NCBI GenBank assembly: GCA_021204765.1
Contig: JAJPYU010000142.1
Coordinates: 1 to 6,356 of the forward strand
Direction: 5' to 3'
Source of the DNA: Clostridiales bacterium
GTDB lineage: Bacteria; Bacillota; Clostridia; Lachnospirales; Lachnospiraceae
Length of the DNA: 6,356 nt
Shown: piece after piece, positions 1 through 5,485 of the stretch
How the letters are laid out: every line of letters begins with the position of its first letter
How positions within the stretch are numbered: position 1 is the stretch's first letter
Notes under the pieces: generated by a model
Told to the model about the DNA's origin: nothing
Seen by the model: only the letters and a program-made list of their open reading frames with translations
The model's database searches: none
Position numbers and translations under genes: made by a program

Positions 1-102
1 CCCTTGCATACTGGGTTTAGTTTTAAAATTCACCATAAAAAATATGATAATTATAATTATAAATATTTACGAACAAGTGTGCTACTATTTTAAAAGACAG
101 CA

Positions 103-131
103 ATTCCCGAGTAAATATATGCTCTGGGAAT
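103..131 (+). repeat. Imperfect inverted repeat, possible left (ter-like) end or leader hairpin
   Basis: ATTCCC-GAG (103-111) pairs with CTC-T-GGGAAT (122-131): nine base pairs with one bulged T and a 10-nt AT-rich loop. It sits just upstream of the HTH gene. Its outer part (CAATTCCC, then ATATAT) loosely resembles the sequence CAATCCCC...ATATAT found just before the right-end hairpin, which is why a terminal role is possible. Otherwise, positions 1-228 are AT-rich and hold no gene that I can support. Confidence 0.35.
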
Positions 132-215
132 CGTGAGTATACCAGCTATAAAAAATAGTTTCAAAAGCCTCATGGAATGGGGCTTAGAGATTCCGAGAGA
201 CTATAGGTTTGAAAC

Positions 216-222
216 AAGGAGG
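216..222 (+). promoter_or_regulatory. Ribosome binding site deciding the HTH gene start
   Basis: AAGGAGG is a near-perfect Shine-Dalgarno sequence 6 nt upstream of the ATG at 229. The longer reading from the GTG at 133 has no comparable site, so the start at 229 is chosen. Confidence 0.8.
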
Positions 223-228
223 TCAGCC

Positions 229-444
229 ATGAACAATTCAGACGAATCTGTCAGGAAAAGCGGCCTTTCCATATATTCCAAGAAAGACCTGCTTGAGATT
301 TTCCCTTTCGGACACACCAAGCTCCAGCAGCTTCTCAATGCCGGCGTTTTACCCGTGGTTAAGGTGGGACGGTCGTATCTGTCCTCAGATGAGATGATCA
401 ACCGCTGGCTCAGCGAGAATGTGGGGAAAACCATTTTTTACTAG
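229..444 (+). CDS. Excisionase-type helix-turn-helix DNA-binding protein of the IS91-like element
   Basis: This is a 71-aa protein with the pattern of the HTH_17/excisionase (winged MerR-like) family. Residues 13-36 (LSIYSKKDLLEIFPFGHTKL and on) form the first helices. The segment V43-V-K-V-G-R-S-Y-L51 is the typical wing ("xKVGRxxxxxxxEl"), followed by a final helix with W60-L61. The frame is open back to a GTG at 133, but the ATG at 229 is preferred because AAGGAGG (216-222) lies 6 nt before it and the family signature starts only after it. Such small proteins precede a tyrosine recombinase and a Y2 transposase in many clostridial IS91-like elements. It probably binds element DNA as a directionality factor or regulator; that role is inferred from family and position. 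Here the recombinase it would serve is almost entirely gone. Confidence 0.8.
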   Translation: MNNSDESVRKSGLSIYSKKDLLEIFPFGHTKLQQLLNAGVLPVVKVGRSYLSSDEMINRWLSENVGKTIFY

Positions 445-455
445 GAACAGTATAA

Positions 456-563
456 ACCCGTCACTCCCTGAATTCCACCACAATCTATGTCCACCTGGCC
501 GCCAACGGCACCGGAAACGCGGTGAGCCCTTTTGACCTGATGGGAGGTGGCCGCGTTGACTAA
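456..563 (+). pseudogene. C-terminal remnant of a tyrosine recombinase (integrase)
   Basis: Reading the frame that ends with TAA at 561-563 gives a ~35-codon tail with the motif H-S-L-N-S-T-T-I-Y-V-H-L (462-497). This matches the end of the tyrosine recombinase catalytic domain, where the pattern is (G)HSxxxTTxxYxHL: the conserved His is encoded at 462-464 and the nucleophile Tyr at 486-488. The family usually has Gly before that His; here it is Arg (CGT, 459-461), which probably lies at the deletion junction. A stop at 453-455 closes the frame upstream, so the N-terminal and most catalytic parts are missing. The expected protein is about 300 aa. The remnant begins only about 12-15 bp after the HTH stop, so a single deletion likely removed the rest. 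Its stop overlaps the transposase start, as in an intact operon. No function is expected. Confidence 0.75.
542..547 (+). promoter_or_regulatory. Ribosome binding site for the transposase TTG start
   Basis: GGGAGG sits 8 nt upstream of a TTG at 556. A GTG at 547 is in frame but overlaps this site and cannot use it. The site lies inside the integrase remnant, which fits translational coupling between integrase and transposase in the ancestral element. Confidence 0.65.
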
Positions 564-1704
564 GATCCAGGAAGTGTTCGGCTTTGGCTGGGAGGAGTAC
601 TGCTCCTCCCATGAGCCATCAGAGGTCCAGTGGCAGGCGGCCCAGTCCATCATGGACTGCAAGTCCGGAAAACTCGGATACAGCATCAGCGTCTGCAAGG
701 AATGCGGCCATATTGAGATCCACAACAACTCATGCAGAAACCGCAACTGTCCAAACTGTCAGGCCGTCCTCAATGAGCTGTGGGTAGACAAACGCCGCTC
801 CGAGGTGATAGACGGGCCTTATTTCCATGTGGTGTTCACCGTCCCGGCACAACTCAATCCCATAATCTACGCGAACCAGCGGGAAATGTATTCCGCCATA
901 CACAGGTGCGCGGCGGAGACACTACTTGAACTTTCCTCCAACCCGAAGTTTCTCGGGGCAACCCCGGGCATCATACAGGTGCTCCACACATGGGGCCAGG
1001 AACTTAACTACCATCCCCACATCCACTGCATCATCTCCGGCACCGGACTGTCGGCTGACGGGAAGCTTAAAACCTGCGGGAAGCATTTCTTCCTCCCGGC
1101 AAGGGCACTCGCAAAAAAGTTCCGCGGGAAGCTCCTTGCCGCCACTGATTCCCTTTATCAGTCGGGAAAACTCTCCTTATACGGATCGTGCGGGAAACTG
1201 CGCAACCGGTATGAGTGGGATGAGTTCAGGGACTCGCTTTACCATAAGGAATGGAGCCCTGACATTCGTGATACATTCAACGGCTTCGGCAACGCCATTG
1301 ACTACCTTGGACGCTATACCCACTGTATAGCCATCTCAAACGCCCGCATCATAAATGTCACGGAGGATTCAGTCACATTTACGGCGAAAGATTACAGAAA
1401 TGGCTCTGCCAAAAAGGAGATTACACTCTCCAACAAAGAGTTTATCCGCCGTTTCATGATGCATGTGCTCCCATACGGTTTCCAAAAGATACGCTACTAC
1501 GGATTTCTCTGCAACCGCAGCAAGAAGAAAAACCTGGAGCTCATCTTCCGTCTGCAGGGGCACCAGCGGTATAAATCCATGCTCAAAGGGCTTTCAATGG
1601 ATGAAGTCCTTATGCGGCTCTGGAAACACGATGTCACAATCTGCCCTGTATGTGGATGCCGTGGCATGCAGCATGCAGGGAGGGTATATCCTCTGCGGAA
1701 TTGA
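556..1704 (+). CDS. IS91-family Y2 (HUH) transposase with N-terminal zinc-binding domain
   Basis: This 382-aa protein (TTG start at 556) is a rolling-circle transposase that would nick one strand at the element end and form a 5'-phosphotyrosine link. In order it shows: a Zn_Tnp_IS91 domain with CxxCG (C47, C50) and SCRNRNCPNCQ (C60, C65, C68); the Y2_Tnp domain beginning near YFHVVFTVP; the metal-binding HPHIH motif (H153, H155, H157; HUH core HIH); and the catalytic pair in YLGRY (Y250 and Y254), followed by ISNARI. A KDYRNG...EFIRRF...HVLPYGFQKIRYYG block follows, and a CPVCG pair ends the protein. All catalytic residues are present and the length is normal, so it may be active. The gene overlaps the integrase remnant by 8 bp. 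TTG was chosen over GTG 547 because of the site at 542-547. Confidence 0.93.
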   Translation: MTKIQEVFGFGWEEYCSSHEPSEVQWQAAQSIMDCKSGKLGYSISVCKECGHIEIHNNSCRNRNCPNCQAVLNELWVDKRRSEVIDGPYFHVVFTVPAQLNPIIYANQREMYSAIHRCAAETLLELSSNPKFLGATPGIIQVLHTWGQELNYHPHIHCIISGTGLSADGKLKTCGKHFFLPARALAKKFRGKLLAATDSLYQSGKLSLYGSCGKLRNRYEWDEFRDSLYHKEWSPDIRDTFNGFGNAIDYLGRYTHCIAISNARIINVTEDSVTFTAKDYRNGSAKKEITLSNKEFIRRFMMHVLPYGFQKIRYYGFLCNRSKKKNLELIFRLQGHQRYKSMLKGLSMDEVLMRLWKHDVTICPVCGCRGMQHAGRVYPLRN

Positions 1705-1728
1705 ATGCCTGCAACTGAATATTTTTAA

Positions 1729-1750
1729 AAAGCCTCCGGAAGAAGGCTTT
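1729..1750 (+). terminator. Hairpin after the transposase, possible weak terminator
   Basis: AAAGCCT (1729-1735) pairs perfectly with AGGCTTT (1744-1750) around an 8-nt loop, 24 bp after the transposase stop. There is only a short T-run inside the stem and none after it. It may be a weak or bidirectional terminator (A-rich before, T-rich end) or part of the structured end region of the element. Confidence 0.45.
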
Positions 1751-1752
1751 AG

Positions 1753-1778
1753 TGCCATGTCCTGAAATATGACAGGCA
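1753..1778 (+). repeat. Subterminal hairpin in the 3' region of the IS91-like element
   Basis: TGCC-A-TGTC (1753-1761) pairs with GACA-GGCA (1771-1778), giving eight base pairs with one bulged A and a 9-nt loop. It lies between the transposase gene and the proposed right end. IS91-type oriIS regions contain subterminal secondary structure recognised by the transposase, so a role in replication initiation is possible but is inference only. Confidence 0.4.
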
Positions 1779-1866
1779 ATACGAAAGAGCTGGCAGATGT
1801 CCTCAGTAAATGAGCTATTTATCTTTCAAGGAGCAAGTGGTAAGTAATTCAATCCCCATATATCTT

Positions 1867-1886
1867 CGCGGAGTATCCGCGTCTTG
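1867..1886 (+). other. Probable right end (oriIS-like hairpin) and CTTG target of the IS91-like element
   Basis: CGCGGA (1867-1872) and TCCGCG (1876-1881) form a perfect 6-bp GC-rich stem with a 3-nt loop, followed by T and CTTG (1883-1886). A short terminal palindrome immediately before a CTTG or GTTC tetranucleotide is the known layout at the origin end of IS91-family elements. The change just after it to an unrelated terminator and a decayed gene supports a boundary here. Exact cleavage position is not proven. Confidence 0.5.
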
Positions 1887-1910
1887 GTACAATTTTGAAG
1901 AATCACATTC

Positions 1911-1945
1911 AGAGCGGTTCCACATTTTCGCCAAACCGCTCTTTT
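1911..1945 (+). terminator. Rho-independent terminator
   Basis: AGAGCGGTT (1911-1919) pairs perfectly with AACCGCTCT (1934-1942) over 9 bp, with a 14-nt loop and a T-run (1942-1945). It lies 25 bp after the proposed element end and before the DUF5688 remnant. It may belong to a chromosomal gene that lay upstream before the element inserted, or may simply block element read-through. The open frame starting at 1895 runs through it, which argues against an early start for the next gene. Confidence 0.65.
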
Positions 1946-1972
1946 ATTGGCCCTGAATGCGATACTTCACTA

Positions 1973-2630
1973 ATGAATTATAAAGAATTTACTGAAACCA
2001 TAAAGGATAAGTTGACAGGGACTTTTGGAAGCGGGTACCGTGTCTATGCCCAGGAAGTCCTTATAGGAAACGGCCAGAAGCGGATCGGAATATGTGTGCT
2101 GAAGGACGGCGAGCGGCCCATATCACCTGTCATATACCTCGAAAAGTACTATGCGGCTTCCCGGAGTGGAGAGACCATGGAGGATATTATGCCCCGGATT
2201 GTTGATGAAATTAAGGCCGGACAGGAAAATGCCGGGATATGCTTCCGGGTACTTTGCGGCATAACTGATTGGGATTTTGTCAAAGACAGCATATATCCTT
2301 TTTTGTTGTCACGAGATCGAAACGAAGAGATGTGCCGGGTCTACGCGGGAGACGGAGATGCTTGTCCTGACCAACAGGGAGAAGTGTTACGGTGACGCCG
2401 GGCTTTTGTTAGGTCGGGATTTCTTTAATGAGGCTATGGGTGGCAGGAACTTTTATATTTTGCCTTCCAGCGTCCATGAGCTGATCCTGGTACCCGGTGA
2501 GCGTATGGCCGATGAGTATCGGCTCACCCAGATGGTAAGGGAAGTAAACCGGGAAACAGTACTGAACGAGGAAGTCCTGGCTGACCATGTGTATTACTAT
2601 GACATGGCGGTAGGATTGATGGCATTGTAA
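1973..2630 (+). pseudogene. DUF5688 family protein, broken by a frame change and internal deletion
   Basis: Two frames together give one family. The first (ATG 1973 to stop 2395) has the DUF5688-like start MNYKEFTETIKDKL and the block IYLEKYYAASRSGETMEDIM, then drifts after LLSRDRNEE. The second frame (about 2340-2630) carries the C-terminal half: MLVLTNREK, then NFYILPSSVHELILVP, then VNRETVLNEEVLADHVYYYD. The switch falls near 2320-2360. The central part expected between these blocks is missing, so the gene would be about 219 codons against roughly 300 or more in the family. It therefore carries a deletion as well as a frame change. No good ribosome binding site precedes ATG 1973, and a terminator sits just upstream. 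The function of DUF5688 is unknown. It is very likely not functional; a sequencing error could explain the frame but not the missing middle. Confidence 0.75.
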
Positions 2631-2644
2631 AGGGAGGAAGGCTT

Positions 2645-2725
2645 ATGCGGAATTTTTTTAAGATTGTATTGCTGGGGCTCATTGCCACAGTTTTAGGTGC
2701 GATTTTCAAAGACAGGACTGTATAG
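2645..2725 (+). CDS. Small hydrophobic membrane peptide (26 aa)
   Basis: This short frame encodes 26 residues: a basic N-terminus (MRNFFK), a continuous hydrophobic stretch of about 15 residues (IVLLGLIATVLGAIF) and a charged tail (KDRTV). It has one of the best ribosome binding sites in the window: AGGGAGG (2631-2637), 7 nt before the ATG. It starts 14 bp after the stop of the DUF5688 remnant, as a second gene of that transcript would. The composition fits a single membrane-spanning or membrane-lying helix, similar in style to small bacterial membrane peptides, including type I toxins, but I recognise no family. It may instead be the truncated start of a longer membrane protein lost to decay. 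A structured element lies just downstream (2738-2808). Confidence 0.5.
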   Translation: MRNFFKIVLLGLIATVLGAIFKDRTV

Positions 2726-2737
2726 ATAAAATGATGA

Positions 2738-2808
2738 CGGGTATATGTCGGTGCGGTCTATCTGCACCGGCACGTACCCATTGTGAGAGGGCCGTAATTT
2801 TATACCCG
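2738..2808 (+). other. Long hairpin with an alternative pairing partner
   Basis: GGGTA (2739-2743) and TGTCGGTGC (2746-2754) pair with GCACCGGCA (2764-2772) and TACCC (2775-2779): 14 pairs, including one G-U, around a small internal mismatch and a 9-nt loop. The base of this stem can also pair elsewhere: CGGGTATA (2738-2745) is perfectly complementary to TATACCCG (2801-2808). The two foldings exclude each other at the base while keeping the inner stem. This could be an RNA element, a mobile-element end or chance. There is no T-run, so it is not a standard terminator. The rest of the gene-poor stretch 2726-3002 holds only the short repeat at 2873-2908 and no gene that I can support. Confidence 0.45.
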
Positions 2809-2872
2809 ATAATATCTTTGATTCCTGCTTTGGGGCTTATCAGGGACGGTCATCACACATATTTCCTCATCG

Positions 2873-2908
2873 ACTTGCGTGTTAACTTGCTTATTATCTT
2901 GCTTGCTA
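2873..2908 (+). repeat. Degenerate 12-bp tandem repeat, three copies
   Basis: ACTTGCGTGTTA, ACTTGCTTATTA and TCTTGCTTGCTA follow each other without gaps. They share the core (A/T)CTTGC and an ending TA. The copies are imperfect and short; they may be a direct-repeat binding site or slippage product. They lie about 95 bp upstream of the -35 of the next promoter, too far for a classical operator. Confidence 0.4.
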
Positions 2909-3002
2909 TTATGAATCTTTAATGGTATGTCGTCAATATGATTTTTCGGAAAGATAAGTTCATTTAGTGCACACAAGTATACTCTGTTTTAGAAAGCAAT
3001 TC

Positions 3003-3031
3003 TTGACGATGACCACATGTGCGTTTAAAAT
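3003..3031 (+). promoter_or_regulatory. Sigma-A-type promoter of the AAA/PD-(D/E)XK gene
   Basis: TTGACG (3003-3008), a 17-nt spacer and TAAAAT (3026-3031) form a near-consensus housekeeping promoter. Transcription would begin near 3038, leaving a leader of about 25 nt that contains the ribosome binding site AGGGAGGAGG (3048-3057), 7 nt before ATG 3065. Confidence 0.75.
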
Positions 3032-3064
3032 AAAATAATGATTGAACAGGGAGGAGGCTGACAC

Positions 3065-4633
3065 ATGGGAAAATACTTGAATCCAGGAAATGACGCATTT
3101 AATGAAGCAATTTCCTCGCAGATTTATGTTGACAAATCCGGTTTAATAGAATATACGAACATGATAATCGGAACCATGCAGAAGAATCTTTGTGTCAGCA
3201 GACCCAGACGATTCGGCAAGTCCATGACAGCCCATATGCTGGCTGCCTATTACAGTAAAGGCTGTGATTCCGAGAAGATGTTTGCCGGTCTTAATATTTC
3301 CGGATGCGGGTCTTTCCGTATACATTTAAATACGCATAATGTCATTTTTCTGAATACACAACGCTTTTTAAGCCGGGAAAGCAGTACATCAGGTCTGGTG
3401 GAAAAGATCGAGTCGGAGCTGACGAAGGAGTTGAGGGAAGCCTACGGAGACTGTATGGAAGCCGGAGATGGAAGGCTTGTTTCTGCCCTGGAAAATATTT
3501 ATGAGAAGACAGGTGATAAGTATATCTTTATCATTGACGAATGGGATTGTATTTTCAGGGAAAAGAAGGCAAATACTGATATCCAATCGGGGTATCTGGA
3601 TTTTCTCAGGGATATGTTAAAGGATCAGCCATATGTGGAATTGGCGTATATGACCGGGATTTTGCCGATAAAAAAGTATGGAACGCATTCTGCCCTGAAT
3701 ATGTTTGATGAATACTCTATGACTGACCCGGATGGACTTGCGGAGTATATCGGGTTCACCGGCGAAGAAGTGCAAAATCTCTGCCGTGATTTTCAGATGT
3801 CATTTTCCGAGACCCGGTTTTGGTATGACGGATACAGGTATGAGAATGGATTGCATATCTACAGCCCGAAATCGGTGGTGGATGCCATGAGACGCAGACG
3901 ATTTGGCAGTTACTGGACAAAAACTGAGACTTATGAGGCGCTGCGGGTGTATATCGACATGAATTTTGATGGCTTGAAAGATGCCATTATTATGATGCTC
4001 GGCGGCGGCGTGATTCATATCGACACCGGGATGTTCCAGAATGATATGACAACGTTTGCTTCAAAAGACGATGTGCTGACTCTTCTGGTGCATCTGGGAT
4101 ATCTGGCTTATGATCCTGAAAATGCCCTTGTATCTATTCCTAATGAGGAAGTCCGGGGAGAGTTTGTCAGGGCTGTCAGAACCAGCGGATGGCCTGTTAT
4201 GGAGGCAATAGATGTGTCGGAGAAGCTGCTTGAGAATACACTTGCCGGCGATGAGCAGGCGGTTGCGGAGGGGATAGAAGCTGTCCATATGGAAAGCACC
4301 TCAATTTTGAATTATAACGACGAAAATGCATTGAGCTGTGTGATCGCCCTGGCATATTACAGCGCAAGAAATTATTATACTTTTGTTCGGGAGTGCCCTG
4401 CCGGTAAAGGGTTTGCGGATATGGTGTTTGTCCCGCGCAAGGGATTTCCCAGTCGCCCGGCGATTATTGTAGAGCTTAAATGGGACAAGAGCGCTGAGGG
4501 AGCCATAGCTCAGATTGAATCAAGAAAATACCCGGAGAGTCTGACCGAATATAAAGACAATATCTTGCTTGTTGGAATTAATTACGATCAGAAAAGTAAG
4601 AAGCATATTTGTGTTATAAAGTCTTATAACTGA
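3065..4633 (+). CDS. AAA-ATPase-like protein with C-terminal PD-(D/E)XK nuclease-like domain
   Basis: This complete 522-aa protein has the AAA-ATPase_like plus PDDEXK_9 (formerly DUF1703) layout. The N-terminus shows the family block YVDKSGLI (residues 21-28). Next comes the atypical P-loop SRPRRFGKSMT (45-55, with G51-K52-S53), a Walker B region YIFIIDEWD (153-161, D158/E159) and a MTGILPIKKYG block (196-206) around the sensor region. FWYDGYRYE (252-260) and YSPKSVV (266-272) are also typical. The C-terminal domain carries GKGFADMVFVP (D452) and IIVELKW (E470, K472), the D...ExK nuclease signature, followed by a Q-containing helix (AIAQIESRKY). All key residues are present. The start is supported by a very strong Shine-Dalgarno and its own promoter. 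Members occur in many copies in gut Firmicutes and Bacteroidetes; their function is not established. Nuclease activity is predicted from motifs only. Confidence 0.92.
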   Translation: MGKYLNPGNDAFNEAISSQIYVDKSGLIEYTNMIIGTMQKNLCVSRPRRFGKSMTAHMLAAYYSKGCDSEKMFAGLNISGCGSFRIHLNTHNVIFLNTQRFLSRESSTSGLVEKIESELTKELREAYGDCMEAGDGRLVSALENIYEKTGDKYIFIIDEWDCIFREKKANTDIQSGYLDFLRDMLKDQPYVELAYMTGILPIKKYGTHSALNMFDEYSMTDPDGLAEYIGFTGEEVQNLCRDFQMSFSETRFWYDGYRYENGLHIYSPKSVVDAMRRRRFGSYWTKTETYEALRVYIDMNFDGLKDAIIMMLGGGVIHIDTGMFQNDMTTFASKDDVLTLLVHLGYLAYDPENALVSIPNEEVRGEFVRAVRTSGWPVMEAIDVSEKLLENTLAGDEQAVAEGIEAVHMESTSILNYNDENALSCVIALAYYSARNYYTFVRECPAGKGFADMVFVPRKGFPSRPAIIVELKWDKSAEGAIAQIESRKYPESLTEYKDNILLVGINYDQKSKKHICVIKSYN

Positions 4634-4648
4634 CAGCAGTTTTGTCAG
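4630..4648 (+). terminator. Small hairpin at the end of the AAA/PD-(D/E)XK gene
   Basis: CTGACA (4630-4635) pairs with TGTCAG (4643-4648) around a 7-nt loop; the stem includes the stop codon TGA (4631-4633). It is short and not followed by a clean T-run, so it is at best a weak terminator. Confidence 0.3.
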
Positions 4649-4695
4649 TCGATAGTTTGTTTGGCAATAGAAAATTAACGTGATTTTGAAGCGTT

Positions 4696-4745
4696 AGAGA
4701 GCAAGATAGTGTACCAATAGTGTACCAAACGGGGTTCTCTTTTTT
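4696..4745 (+). terminator. Weak terminator-like structure enclosing a tandem repeat
   Basis: AGAGA (4696-4700) can pair with TCTCT (4736-4740), with one extra G-T pair, and a T-run follows (4740-4745). The stem is short and the 34-nt loop contains the tandem 11-mer at 4707-4728. It may end transcription of the AAA gene or be a leftover from the 3' end of an integrated element. Confidence 0.35.
4707..4728 (+). repeat. Perfect tandem 11-bp direct repeat (TAGTGTACCAA twice)
   Basis: Two exact adjacent copies of TAGTGTACCAA occur in otherwise unique sequence. GTGTACC-type direct repeats are reminiscent of recombinase arm-binding or attachment regions next to integrated elements in Clostridia; that link is from general impression and is unproven here. 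No integrase gene remains beside it. Confidence 0.55.
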
Positions 4746-4753
4746 ATAAAGTT

Positions 4754-4786
4754 TTTACACACGAAAAATGCCCTTTGCGTTATAAT
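4754..4786 (+). promoter_or_regulatory. Promoter of the zinc-ribbon gene (strong -10)
   Basis: A perfect TATAAT (4781-4786) lies about 75 bp upstream of the zinc-ribbon start. The best -35 candidate, TTTACA (4754-4759), is 21 nt away, longer than the usual 16-18. The promoter may therefore be weak or need an activator. The leader contains no other strong structure. Confidence 0.5.
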
Positions 4787-4860
4787 GGCTATATGTAAGC
4801 GCGAGGAAATAGCAATCGACTTTCATATTTCATTAAGAAGATACAGGAGGAAATTTGATT

Positions 4861-5304
4861 ATGGCAGGAAAAGATTTCTTTAACAAGATCGGTTCCACAG
4901 TGACCGAGGCCGGCAAAGGCGGCGTGGCGAAGGCGAAAGAGCTTAGGGACACTGCGAAGATCACCATGGAGATCCGTGACCGTGAGAATGCTATCCACAA
5001 GGCATACCGCGAGCTGGGCAAGGCATATTACAAGGATCACAAGACAGATGCGGAGCCGGCATATGAGCAGGTGACCGCCATTAAGGCTCTTTTTGAGGAG
5101 CTGGCGGCGCTCAAATCCAATAAGGATAATGTAAAGGGTGTCAAGAGATGCTCCAACTGCGGTGCGGAGATTCCTGAGGGCACCAGGTTCTGCGCACAGT
5201 GCGGCACCAAATATGAGGAGCCGGTCTGCGAGGTTACTGAGGAAGAGCTGGAGGCAGAGGTTGACGCAGCTGAGGATGCTGTCGAAAATGAGGCTGAGGA
5301 GTAA
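4861..5304 (+). CDS. Zinc-ribbon protein with helical N-terminus and acidic tail
   Basis: This 147-aa protein has three parts. Residues 1-90 are charged and helix-rich (FFNKIGSTVTEAGKGGVAKAKELRD, then IRDRENAIHKAYRELGKAYY), probably helical or coiled coil. Residues 96-118 hold a zinc ribbon with ligands in CSNCG (C97, C100) and CAQCG (C111, C114). Residues 122-147 are an acidic tail rich in Glu, Asp and Ala. There is no signal peptide or membrane segment, so it is probably cytoplasmic. ATG 4861 is preferred over an in-frame TTG at 4855 because AGGAGG (4845-4850) is 10 nt from the ATG but only 4 nt from the TTG. It stands alone between its own promoter and a strong terminator. Similar small zinc-ribbon proteins are common in Lachnospiraceae; their role is unknown. 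I assign no function. Confidence 0.85.
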   Translation: MAGKDFFNKIGSTVTEAGKGGVAKAKELRDTAKITMEIRDRENAIHKAYRELGKAYYKDHKTDAEPAYEQVTAIKALFEELAALKSNKDNVKGVKRCSNCGAEIPEGTRFCAQCGTKYEEPVCEVTEEELEAEVDAAEDAVENEAEE

Positions 5305-5346
5305 ACCGGATTGACGATGACCTTTTTCGGTGATACAATCAATTAA

Positions 5347-5378
5347 GCTCCCGTCCTGACAGGGACGGGAGCATTTTT
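5347..5378 (+). terminator. Strong Rho-independent terminator after the zinc-ribbon gene
   Basis: GCTCCCGTCC (5347-5356) pairs perfectly with GGACGGGAGC (5363-5372) over 10 bp with a 6-nt loop, followed after one A by TTTTT (5374-5378). It ends the zinc-ribbon transcript and separates it from metG. Confidence 0.92.
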
Positions 5379-5421
5379 ATTAAATGCACAGGGTGCGCAG
5401 TGGTAAATTGCAGTCTGTCGG

Positions 5422-5485
5422 CCTTGCGGTCATGCGATGAGTAGGGTCGGCACGCCTTTTACTTGATTAGAGGTGTTCCGCAAGG
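5422..5485 (+). other. Inverted repeat in the leader region of metG
   Basis: CCTTGCGG (5422-5429) and CCGCAAGG (5478-5485) are perfect complements 48 nt apart. Within the loop, ACGCCT (5452-5457) can also pair with AGGTGT (5472-5477) with one G-U, directly under the outer stem. It lies between the upstream terminator and metG. I do not see the conserved T-box sequence GGGTGGxACCGCG nor a terminator before metG, so this is not a classical T-box. No clear promoter is visible either. A structured 5' leader is plausible. Confidence 0.4.

Larger units (their letters stand above)
103..1882 (+). mobile_element. IS91-like (Y2/HUH) rolling-circle transposable element, left end uncertain
   Basis: The element is defined by its content: an excisionase-type HTH gene, a tyrosine recombinase remnant and an IS91-type Y2 transposase, in that order and on the same strand. 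The right end is placed at a perfect 6-bp hairpin (1867-1881) followed by T and then CTTG. IS91 elements are known to insert next to a conserved tetranucleotide (CTTG/GTTC or the complement) at the oriIS end and to make no target duplication, so no direct repeats are expected. The left end is only a guess, at an imperfect inverted repeat (103-131); it could lie further left or outside the window. Family assignment is firm; boundaries are inference. Confidence 0.6.

Noticed and set aside
133..228. N-terminal extension of the HTH gene from GTG 133
   Set aside because: No Shine-Dalgarno precedes it, while ATG 229 has AAGGAGG 6 nt upstream and starts where the family similarity begins.
1895..1972. 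TTG start for the DUF5688 remnant at 1895
   Set aside because: The extension reads through a clear Rho-independent terminator hairpin (1911-1945); family similarity starts at ATG 1973.
2873..2908. CRISPR-like array
   Set aside because: The repeats are 12 bp, imperfect and without spacers; only three copies are present.
2731..2922. 63-codon open frame in the intergenic region before the AAA gene
   Set aside because: It has no ribosome binding site, it runs through the long hairpin and the 12-bp repeat, and its translation resembles no protein pattern I know.
5037..5342. 101-codon minus-strand frame opposite the zinc-ribbon gene
   Set aside because: Its Ser/Ala-rich translation is the mirror of the acidic, zinc-ribbon coding sequence. 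The plus-strand gene has a promoter, ribosome binding site, motif and terminator.
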